Positions 45,749-58,467 of a stretch of 64,000 bases of DNA are shown here, piece by piece. Location: assembly GCA_949361645.1 (NCBI GenBank), contig OX442425.1, positions 533,748-597,747 of the forward strand, written 5' to 3'. The position numbers and the translations under genes were made by a program. The stretch's first letter is position 1. Each line of letters begins with the position of its first letter. This DNA comes from Spongilla lacustris. Lineage: Eukaryota; Porifera; Demospongiae; Spongillida; Spongillidae. A model generated the notes under the pieces. It saw nothing but the letters and a program-made list of their open reading frames with translations, ran no database searches and was not told where the DNA came from.

Positions 45749-47656
45749 CACACACACACACACACACACACACATGCACACACACACACACGTGTGTGCA
45801 AACACAGAGTTTTTGGTAGTAAATTTTTATTTGGATTCATGTATGATCAATCTACAAATCTGCTAATGGCAGTAGTACTCTGGTGATAGTTATCTGTGTG
45901 AGCTCATTGAGTGAGCAAGTTTATCCTAGAACATTAACTTGTATAATCAGCACAGGCTAGTGTGTGATAACTATTTCTGGCATCGTCCTAATAAAGGTTA
46001 GGAGGGCAACGCATGCATGGGATGAGCAGATAGCCACCAAGTGTGCAGACCTGTGGTATCACATCCTGACTTTGCATTCCCTAGGAATACCACAAAGGAT
46101 GCTTTCTAATTATAACTTTTTTTAATTGGGCAAACTGCTCTGTGTAAACTGATGATCAAGTGATGGAGGGGATGTAGTATTTACAATGTGAATGCTTTCC
46201 TGGCATACCTAAACTACACGACCAGTTCTTACGCTACCTGAATCAGTTCTGCTCCCCAAAGGTGGTGATTCAGTCGTGAGGCGGACTTAATTTCCAATGG
46301 AATCCAATAGTACCTGGAACAAGGTCTGTAAATTTCAGGAAATTAAGTCCGCCTCACGACTGAATCACCTCTTTTGAGGAGCGGAACTGATTCAGGTAGC
46401 GTAAGAACTGGTCGTGTATATGCAACGCTCCTATGAAAGTAGAAACATTCCTGCTGTGTGTACCTCTGATGAGCCACCGTGTAGCAGTAGAAAATTAGCA
46501 TTCCATCTGCCCTGAATGGATGTGAAAGGTCCAAGGACTAACCAATTGATACGCTGTCACTTCTCATGTACACACAACACTTGCTCATTCACCCCATCTC
46601 CTTACGGTGTAGTAAACTATGTAGGCCTTATGGTGTGCACATCAGTAAACTATGTAGGCCTTATGGTGTGCACATCAGTAAACTATGTAGGCCTTATGGT
46701 GTGCACATCAGTAAACTATGGTGTGCACATCAGTAAACTATATAGGCCTTATGGTGTGGGATGGAGTTGTACATGAGTGATCTGATCTCTCTCTTGTGCC
46801 TCTCGCAGATGCCATCCAAACAGGCAGTGCCTGCTGAGAGCTCCACCTCCTCCATGATTGGTCTTGCCGCCATCCTTGTAGCTTGCCTCACTAGTGGTTT
46901 TGCCGGTGTGTACACAGAGCTACTGCTGAAGTCTGACAACTCCATCTGGGTGAAGAGCATGCAGCTGTGTAGGTGAGGGGAGGAGGGAGGCTGAGGGCTG
47001 TGTAGGTGAGAGGAGGAGGGAGGCTGAGGGCTGTGTAGGTGAGGGGAGGAGGGAGGCTGAGGGCTGTGTAGGTGAGGGGAGGAGGGAGGCTGAGGGCTGT
47101 GTAGGGGAGGGGAGGGAGGCTGAAGGCTGTGTAGGTGAGGGTGAGGGGAGGAGGCTAAGAGCTGTATCCATGGGTGGGGGGAAGGGAGGGAGATATAATT
47201 GAGGGAATGAGGCTAAGGACTATGTAATGTAAGTCAGAGAAGATGAGGAGGAGGTGGAGGACATCTCTTGTGCTTATGCTGTCTTACAAAGGAACAGTGC
47301 TGTCAACATATCTAATGTGGTCATGTGAATGATACATGTGTCTTGAAATCAGAGGGCCATTAAGTATGTTCGTTCTATTGATTTTAAAAATTACTTGGCC
47401 CAATGGTATAAATTTTCAGATGTGAACCTACATGTAGTGGAGAGGTTGCACGCACATTTCATGTTGGCAATGATCAGATTACCCTTGCAGTAACAAATAA
47501 CTGGATGGGGTTAACGCCTGTGTGTTGGCAATGGTTGCATAGTAAGGTGCAGGATACCTAAAGATGTTATTATGCGCGTTCAGTGACAAATATTGATTCA
47601 CTCAAACATTTCTGTGTACAAAGGAAAAATAACACAAAGCTTGAATATACCTATGC

Positions 47657-47687
<31 letters not shown>

Positions 47688-50600
47688 ACGTTTAAAAAGA
47701 AATGTTAGCCTTTAGCAGCCTAGTTTGTTTGAATGTGTAGTTGTGGTTGGAGTGCAGATGGATAAGGGGGTTACATGTACAGTGGAAAGTAAGGCATATT
47801 CATTGTGAGCTAGGTTTTCTTTGCCACTGGTACAGTGCTACCCCACTAATCACTTCATTCCTATCTCTAATTTGATATTCCTGGGAATGTGGTGGAGTCC
47901 TGCTTACAGTGCCCCTACCCTCATATCAACCCCATGCAACCATGGGGTTGATATGAGGGTAAAGCAAATAATGGGCAAATATGCCCTATTCATAGTGATA
48001 TTAGGCTAGGGTTTTGTGTTCCTAGCGATCGATCGCCTCAAACCACCGCTAAGAGTTCACTTTGTGAAAGGATTCTATCAGGAATTAAATCTTATTAGCG
48101 GTTGGCTGAGGCGGTCGCTAGAAACACAAAACCCTAGCCTAACATCGCTATGAATAGGGCATATTTTCCCAAAGTTGATACAGTGCTCCCTCGATTATAC
48201 GGAAAAGTATTACCTCGATTATACGGAAAATAAGGCACATTCATTGGGTGTTAGGAAAACTATCCGTGTACTTAGCGGTAAGTTGTCTAAGCCGGTTTAG
48301 ACAACTTACCGCTAAGTACACTGATAGTTTTCCTAACACCCAATGAATGTGCCTTATTTTCCGTATAATCGAGGTAATACTTTTCCGTATAATCGAGGGA
48401 GCACTGTATGAGGGTGGGTTGATATAATGTACCTTTTCTTTTAACTAAACAAACTAGGAATTGAATTTTAATGTAAATAAATACCAAGGCTTTCTTTCTG
48501 TCTGGTGTGAGCTGCTAACCTGTAAGGAAAACATGCATGCATGCATGCATGGAAGTAATGTCATTATTGGACTTACCAGTGTTACAGCCTTATTTTGCAT
48601 TACAATCCTTAAGGCATTCCAACATTTATGCAACCAGCAAATCTCTCATTTTCCCTAACCTTTTGTCGTATTGTATTTGATTCATAGGTAGGTTATACAT
48701 GGTAATATAATCACCAAACACCAACCCTTGAGGCAATATTTCTGACCAATTGCAAACACTGTATGACTGACTTACCCGTGAGGGTGTGCACGCAAAAAAA
48801 ACTTCCTGTGGACGTGTATTAGTAATTAATGACTGCATCTAAAGAAACAAAAAGAACTACACAAATAACTCGTGCACAGGATATGAACGTGAGCATGTCA
48901 CACAACTGAAAGCAAGTATCGGTGTACACGTATGCATGTGTTGCTATACCCGTGTATGCGTATGTGTGCTTTGTGAATAGTCGTTTGCGTATGTATATGA
49001 GCACGCATTCGGCAATCAGATTATGAAGTGTTTATAGCGTACCGTACACCATACTGCAGTCTGAGGTGCCCGAACCTAATCAGGGTGTCCAGCAAGGTCA
49101 CGACAATGATCAACTCCAATTAAATGTAATAGTAATATTAGAAATCCACGTGTAAGACTACAAGATCAAGAAAAATAACTTGGTTTTTTTGTGAAGTCTT
49201 ATACTGGAATGGTTGCTGAAAATAATCTTAATTGCCATGCGTAGCGGTGGCCGCGCTGGACACCGTAATTAGGTTCTGGCACCTCAGGCTGCAGGATGGT
49301 GTACGGTACGCTATAAACTCTGATTGCCGAATGCGTGCTCATATACATACGCAAACGACTATTCACAAAGCACACATACGCATACACGGGTATAGCAACA
49401 CATGCATACATGTACACCGATACTTGCTTTCAGTTGTGTGACACGCTCATGTTCATATCCTGTGCACGAGTTACTTGTGTAGTTCTTTTTGTTTCTTTAG
49501 ATGCAGTCATTAATTACTAATACACGTCCACAGGAAGTTTTTTTTGCGTGCACACCCTCACGGGGTAAGTCAGCCATACAGTGTTTGCAATTGGTCAGAA
49601 ATATTGCCTCAAGGGTTGGTGTTTGGTGATTATATCACCATGTATACCTACCTATGAATCAAATACAATAAGACAAAGGGTTAGGGAAAATGAGAGATTT
49701 GCTGGTTGCATAAATGTTGGAATGCCTTAAGGATTGTAATGCAAAATAAGGCTGTAACACTGGTAAGTCCAATAATGACATTATTTCAAATTACGCATGC
49801 ATGCATGTTTTCCTTACAGGTTAGCTCACACCAGACAGGAAGAAAGCCTTGGTATTTATTTATATTAAAATTCAATTCCTAGTTTGTTTAGTTAAAGCAA
49901 AGGTAAGCAAGACTCCACCACATTCTCAGGAATATAAAATTAGAGGTAGGAATGAATGTGATTAGTGGGGTAGCACACCCATTGGCAATAGCGAGCAGGC
50001 ACTTGCAATTTAATAAAATGCTTATCTGTATTATGTACCTGTACTTCATGTAGCCACAATGCATTATATAATCACATGTTTGACATTATGTCATGGTTAG
50101 TAAGAGCTGAGGGCAGTTATATCTCACTACATGTATTTTACAAACACCATTGGTGTTATCCTTTGTGTACTGCAGCTTTTGTTTCCATGGTGACAAGCTT
50201 GATTGGTGTATTCTTGTCAGACTGGTCTGCAGTGAAGGAGAACGGATTTCTGCAGGGCTACTCTATGTTGGTGTGGGTTGTCATCTCACTGCAAGTATGT
50301 GTGTACATTTTTATGACTTAGGGTGTCTGTGTACCTTGCATTTTGGTGGTGTGCAGCGAGGAGCGTGGCTGAGCTGATCCTCTTTTTACCTGTAGGCATT
50401 TGGAGGGCTGGTTATTGCCATGGTGATGAAATATGCTGACAACATTCTCAAAGGGTTTGCAGCCTCAACATCTATTGTCCTCTCCTGTCTGGTCTCCTAT
50501 CTGGTGCTGAACGACTTAGCTCCATCCATGTGAGGCAGCATGTTCCCTCCCCCTCCCCCCCTTCACCCAGCTGCTGAATGACCCCAGTCCCTTTCTCCAT

Positions 50601-50699
50601 AGCCTCTTTGTGGTTGGTTCAGTTCTAGTCACATTGTCTACAGTTCTGTATGGCCTACCAAGACCCCCAGCAGGGAGTGGCAAACACAGTGCATTATAG
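44868..50699 (+). CDS. UDP-N-acetylglucosamine transporter-like, copy B
   Basis: Paralogue of the gene at 28691 with the same six-exon structure: 44868-45188, 45286-45408, 46809-46968, 50176-50294, 50396-50529, 50603-50699, giving 317 residues. Exon lengths 2, 4 and 5 (123, 119, 134 bp) equal those of copy A. It starts [20 protein letters not shown], closer to vertebrate SLC35A3 than copy A at this point, and ends in [16 protein letters not shown]. The donor after exon 2 is GC (CAG|GCAAGT) rather than GT. The end of exon 1, all of exon 2 and most of exon 3 are almost identical in DNA to copy A, while the rest has diverged. Large introns hold MITEs and an inverted duplication. Function is as for copy A; subfunctionalisation cannot be judged. 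Confidence 0.9.
45660..45795. repeat. CA microsatellite
   Basis: (CA)n with ATGC interruptions in copy B intron 2. Confidence 0.95.
46217..46416. mobile_element. 200-bp hairpin MITE, family 3
   Basis: Starts CACGACCAGTTCTTACGCTA and ends with its inverse TAGCGTAAGAACTGGTCGTG, flanked by TA on both sides (46215-46216, 46417-46418). The inverted repeats extend inward through CCTGAATCAGTTC, GTGATTCAGTCGTGAGGCGG and ACTTAATTTCC, so nearly the whole element is one stem. TA target suggests a Tc1/mariner-type source. In SLC35A3-like B intron 2. Confidence 0.88.
46612..46750. repeat. 33-bp tandem repeat, about 4 copies
   Basis: Unit GTAAACTATGTAGGCCTTAT + GGTGTGCACATCA, just upstream of the exon at 46809. 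Confidence 0.92.
46962..47160. repeat. 33-bp minisatellite containing the exon-3 splice donor, about 6 copies
   Basis: The exon end and donor CTGT|GTAGGTGAGG at 46965-46978 recur every roughly 33 bp (GGCTGTGTAGGTGAGAGGAG, GGCTGTGTAGGTGAGGGGAG). At least five intact GTAGGTGAG donors lie in the intron. A 33-bp unit preserves reading frame. Confidence 0.92.
47907..48429. mobile_element. hairpin MITE family 1, copy 2, interrupted by another MITE
   Basis: Begins CAGTGCCCCTACCCTCATAT and shares the interior (ATGCCCTATTCATAGTGATA, GGCTAGGGTTTTGTGTTCCT) with the 35645 copy. Subtracting the inserted 226-bp element and its 2-bp duplication leaves 295 bp, against 294 for copy 1. The right arm of the inverted duplication reads CTTGCTTACCTTTG with no insert, so the target was TA. 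The right end has diverged (ATATAATG rather than GTACTG). Confidence 0.9.
48181..48406. mobile_element. 226-bp pogo-like hairpin MITE, family 2
   Basis: Starts CAGTGCTCCCTCGATTATAC and ends GTATAATCGAGGGAGCACTG, flanked by TA (48179-48180, 48407-48408). It is a near-perfect palindrome over its whole length. CCTCGATTATACGGAAAA is present twice in each arm, as in transposase-binding sites. It is inserted inside the family 1 MITE: copy 1 of that MITE reads GTTGATATGAGGG at this point without an insert. The ends resemble pogo/Tigger termini; the family name is inferred. Confidence 0.92.
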
Positions 50700-50823
50700 C
50701 TCAATCAAGTTCTTTTAACGGTGGGACATCTTGACAAGATGCTGCAATTTTTAATTTTTCAATTTTTTTTTAATATATAACAAAACCAGGAGGTTATATG
50801 CTACGCTATTGGATTTAGAGATG

Positions 50824-51210
50824 TCATTGTTTGTAGGAGTACATCCACGGGCTGCGTTTGAGGTACGGCTGTTGTGTGGCTGCCAGTACCCATAGCGGGG
50901 TGACCGTGGGGCTGCTGTCCAGCCACTCAGCTCGCACCGCAGCTTGACTAGCGTCACTTGGCAAGACGTGTTGGTGAGGGAAACGGCGAAAGTTACGTTT
51001 TCCGACAGCAAATTTATCCAGCAGCTTCTTGTCTATCGTGTGCGTGGAGCAAGCGGAGAGCGTCGCTGTACCTTCCTGGCGGTCGGCTGCGCATGGAATA
51101 ATCCAAGAAATGTGGTTTTCTGAGCGATGTTGATTACGCTGACCGCCCACCTGCCTTTTCCCAAAGCCCTGTCCGGAATAGTAAGTGTGACATGCGTTTC
51201 CGTGTACTTG
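50824..51210 (-). CDS. uncharacterised small protein, 5' exon unresolved
   Basis: Minus-strand frame open from 51210 (just after a CTTCAG|CAAG acceptor-like site) to the TAA/TGA stop at 50824, about 128 codons. No in-frame ATG is present, so an upstream exon is needed. The protein is basic and rich in Trp/Tyr/Pro towards the end (EWLDSSPTVTPLWVL, then YLKRSPWMYSYKQ), looking like a short ciliary or sperm-type structural protein, but I do not recognise the family. Proximity to EFCAB10, a docking-domain protein of cilia and sperm, fits this weakly. It lies in a divergent arrangement with EFCAB10. It could be a chance open frame, but its length and composition argue against that. Confidence 0.5.
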   Translation of the reverse strand, partial: QVHGNACHTYYSGQGFGKRQVGGQRNQHRSENHISWIIPCAADRQEGTATLSACSTHTIDKKLLDKFAVGKRNFRRFPHQHVLPSDASQAAVRAEWLDSSPTVTPLWVLAATQQPYLKRSPWMYSYKQ

Positions 51211-51421
51211 CTGAAGTCAACTTACCAGGTCTAAGTAAGCACCATCGTTCCGTAAAGCGTGGCGATTGTCGTGCTTTGAGAACGTGTGCTTCTGGAAGTG
51301 GATAAATCGACACCTAGTTTCGCCATGCCTTTGTTTACTTACCGAATCGGCACTAATTGGAGGGAAGCAACCGCCGCAGTTAGTCATCACACACTCGCAA
51401 CATTACCATGGTTACGAAAAC

Positions 51422-51853
51422 ATGCAAAAAGATATGGCGACCATGGGCCCATTGCAACAGGAGGCGAACGAGTATCTCAAACAGCACAAAATCCCGCAAC
51501 TCTTCGAAGCCATTACTGCGGAGTTGGTGTTTCACAGGCCCTCGGACCCTCGCCCGTTCATGAGAGACTACATCCTTAAACTCCAGAATGCCAAGGCACG
51601 TCCGGATACGGATGGCCCACCTTGCCTTCTCGACGAATCGAATATAAGGTGCGTGTTCAGCATGCTGGACATTACGAAGCGCGGTTTCATAAACACTGCG
51701 CAGTACCATGAAGCGATGAAAAGTGTGGGCGTGACAGACTATAACAAAGACCCAAACGGTGCAGCATTGAACAAGATTAGCCAGGAAACCTTTGTCAGAG
51801 AAAGTAAGATGGCCCTAAGACAAGCCTGTTGCACCTTCTCAGCGGACTACTGA
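51422..51853 (+). CDS. EFCAB10: EF-hand calcium-binding domain-containing protein 10
   Basis: Intronless, 143 residues from the ATG at 51422; a second ATG at 51434 is also plausible. The N-terminus is an RIIa-type dimerisation/docking fold (EANEYLKQHKIPQLFEAITA, then ELVFHRPSDPRPFMRDYIL), as found on proteins tethered to A-kinase anchors in cilia and sperm tails. Residues about 70-105 form a degenerate EF-hand-like region (NIRCVFSMLDITKRGFINTA). Order and length match EFCAB10. The upstream frame is open to 51266 without an ATG, and an out-of-frame ATG occurs at 51324. The stop is 45 bp from the stop of the convergent PSTK gene. Confidence 0.87.
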   Translation: MQKDMATMGPLQQEANEYLKQHKIPQLFEAITAELVFHRPSDPRPFMRDYILKLQNAKARPDTDGPPCLLDESNIRCVFSMLDITKRGFINTAQYHEAMKSVGVTDYNKDPNGAALNKISQETFVRESKMALRQACCTFSADY

Positions 51854-51898
51854 CTGCCCCAATCAACATACTCAGATACTGTGCGTTTTTACTGACAT

Positions 51899-54345
51899 TT
51901 ATTTTGTATCATAAAGCTGACTTAAAAACAACTCTTCAATTTTACTCTTAAACTCTTTACTATCAGCTTCAAATTTCCAGCAGATTTCAACCTGACCATT
52001 CTTCAGCTGTTCTAAAATGCCTCTTCGAACATCGTTAGCTCTCCTGGCTAGCGAGGCAAGCTCAAGCTTGCCACCTGTAAAGGTGATAGAGAGTGTTTAG
52101 AATAATCTGTGTTCTCTGGTACACTGGCCTATTTTGGTCAGCCTATCTGGTCTGAAGGCTGTGGAAGGTTACAAATGCTGCAGCAATGACCAAGGGGTGT
52201 TTTGTATGTCATGAATAGCTTTAGTTAAGCTGAGGTACTAAGCTGCCCATTGTCAGTTACATGCGGACAGCTTGCACACAAACTTCAAAATTGTACCCAA
52301 TGATACCACTCCCTCCTGCAAATGGTGGTTTGGTCATTATACAGATGGGCTGAGCCATTATAGATGCACCATTTAAATCTATACAGGATCAACCCCTCCC
52401 ACCCCCTTCCACTTTCTTTATTTCCTCTCCCCTCAGTTTCATCTTGTTTGCTTGATGTTGCATACCCACACATCTGTCTATCAATGCCTGTAACATTTTC
52501 CACATCCTGCTAATTAAAATGCTTACCACCAGACCGCTTATTCATGCCTTCAGAGACACACTTCCTTAGGACAATATCGGCCTGGTGGACATGGTTATGA
52601 AGGTTTTCCAATCTGCACAACACCTAACATTTTGTGGAAGGAAGAGAGAAAGATGAGTTACACAAAGTAAAATTTCCATATAAATGGATAGGAAGGAGAA
52701 GTGAGGGTGGTAACGGATCAAGCGACAAAGAAGCATCAGTTGTGATATTACCTTCGTCTCGAGGTCTTCAGATATCAGTGGCCTAACAGGTTTGCTGAAT
52801 GATTCAGCGACCATCAGGAGCACCTTGGTCCTAGAAGCCCACCCACACAATAAGGAGCATGAATTATGAGCTAATATTCACATTAACTTTTCCGAACCTT
52901 GCACCAGAAATGAATGAGGTCCAACAACAGTCAGTGTTGAGTGAGATGTTCCTCCCCTCCTCCCAGCGGTGCCCCTCAGGGTCTGGAGGCTCAGCCGTCT
53001 GATCTAACCTCTCGATAGTGGAGGGTGGGAGGGGCACTGGTCGCTGCGCATTCCTCGTCAGGGCTGTAGACAGTGGGCACTGCAGAAATACCTCAACAAA
53101 TCCGAGACTATCTGGAGGCCATGACAGGGGTAGTTTCATTGCATGTTTTATTTTTTTTAATAGTCATTAACCACTAACTAAAGCTACTCATAAGGTGACA
53201 GTCTGGATCTCACCAGCACAAATTAAAAAGGACATACAACCAGTCACCTGCTTGTAATACAGTCCAGAGACTGCTGGAGGGCAGCTGAAATGCACTACTG
53301 GCCACCACTAGCCTATCACAGGTCCATTACTGGCCCACCACTAGCCTATCACAGGTCCATTACTGGCCCACCACTAGCCTATCACAGGTCCATTACTGGC
53401 CCGCCACTAGCCTATCACAGCCCACTATTGGCAGGTCCATTACTGGCCCGCCACTAGTCTATCACAGGTCCATTACTGGCCCGCCACTAGCCTATCACAG
53501 CCCACTATTGGCAGGTCCATTACTGGCCCGCCACTAGCCTATCACAGGTCCATTACTGGCCCGCCACTAGCCTATCACAGGTCCATTACTGGCCCGCCAC
53601 TAGCCTATCACAGACCTGTCCATTACTGGCCCGCCACTAGCCTATCACAGGTCCATTACTGGCCCACCACTAGCCTATCACAGGTCCATTACTGGCCCGC
53701 CACTAGCCTATCACAGGTCCATTACTGGCCCGCCACTAGCCTATCACAGACCGCTACTGCACCACTAGCCTATCACAGCCCACTACTGGCCCGCCACTAG
53801 CCTATCACAGATCCACTCACAGTCTCTGGCCATCTGGTAGTATTCATGTCTCATGCTCCTCAGGTGCAAGTTCTCGTCAATCACTATGGCAACGTTCCCT
53901 GGGAAAGAAAATCTAGTAACACGTGCGTTACATTACAACTCTCCCAGCAAAAGGTTAAGGCTTACTTTCCTGCACTGTCAGAAAGCTTGTGGTCGCTCAG
54001 CCATTGAACTAACTTTTCCCACTGAAATAAAGACTCTGGTGGGAGGCAATCCTGCTCTGCCTGACTAGGCAACCCGACGCTGTTCACATGAATGAGGTGC
54101 CGCAAGCAATCTTTGACCTTGCGCCTGGCCTCCTTGAGGTTAAACTCGTCGACGTCTTCAATTTGGAGGGCCCTACAATCAAGAGGGTAGAAGAAGTCGG
54201 TGTGTAGCGGAACGAGAAAGAGGGGCGACCCGTCTGGCGGTGAATAGTGTCCAAATAGCTCTTGTGCAAATGTAGTCTTTCCAGAACCGGGAATTCCACA
54301 CAGCAGCACAAGACACCCCGGTCGACTTATTTTACACAACGTCAT
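51899..54345 (-). CDS. PSTK: O-phosphoseryl-tRNA(Sec) kinase
   Basis: ATP-dependent kinase that phosphorylates Ser-tRNA(Sec), the intermediate from which SEPSECS makes selenocysteinyl-tRNA. Exons on the minus strand: 54345-53976 (see below), 53898-53821, 53111-52898, 52830-52752, 52623-52527, 52074-51899, about 337 residues (human 348). The Walker A motif is LLCGIPGSGKTT near residue 15. Other matches are NVAIVIDENLHLRSMRHEYY and SLGFVEVFLQCP, followed by RNAQRPVPLPP, all characteristic of PSTK. The exon-1 donor is uncertain. A consensus GTAAGC at 53965 puts exon 2 out of frame, whereas a weak GTGCAG at 53975 keeps frame; an unseen small exon is also possible. Presence implies a working selenoprotein pathway. 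Confidence 0.9.
53283..53815. repeat. 33-bp minisatellite, about 16 copies, in PSTK intron
   Basis: Unit GGTCCATTACTGGCCCGCCA + CTAGCCTATCACA. On the coding strand it ends within about 10 bp of the exon-2 donor, so it again sits at the 5' end of an intron. Confidence 0.94.
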
Positions 54346-54462
54346 TAATCAATTAATAATTAATTCCAATATCCTAACTATAGGCTTATTTAATATTTAT
54401 TTGACACAAGAAGCAGTGATTTTGACATTTGATTTTATATCAACGTGGGTGTTGATTAGTCG
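54346..54462. promoter_or_regulatory. putative bidirectional promoter, PSTK / PI4K2
   Basis: Only 117 bp separate the two divergent ATG codons. It is AT-rich. Shared control is inferred from spacing. Confidence 0.5.
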
Positions 54463-58328
<3,866 letters not shown>

Positions 58329-58467
58329 TTTGATTAGTCATTTTGAAGTGGAAATATATGTGTGTGTGTGTTATATGTCATCTCAATACTCATCATGTCC
58401 ACATGTGCATGTAAAACTTGCTCAAGTGGGAAGGGGGAGGAGGAGGTATGTAACAATGTTCAAAGGT

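Larger units (their letters stand above)
47822..49987. repeat. long inverted duplication (arms about 740 bp, spacer about 160 bp)
   Basis: Left arm 47822-49093 and right arm 49255-49987 are inverse copies. Shared strings include GTGCTACCCCACTAATCAC, GGAATGTGGTGGAGTC, GCATTCCAACATTTATGCAA, CCAAACACCAACCCTTGAGG, TACCCGTGTATGCGTATGTG and GCGTACCGTACACCAT. The left arm is longer by 525 bp because of the nested MITEs at 47907-48429. Sequence identity is high but not complete. It lies in SLC35A3-like B intron 3 and would fold into a long hairpin in pre-mRNA. Confidence 0.9.

Noticed and set aside
28691..50699. Nucleotide-sugar transporter pair plus B4GALT7 as a functional gene cluster
   Set aside because: Unrelated genes lie between them, and no shared regulation is visible beyond proximity.
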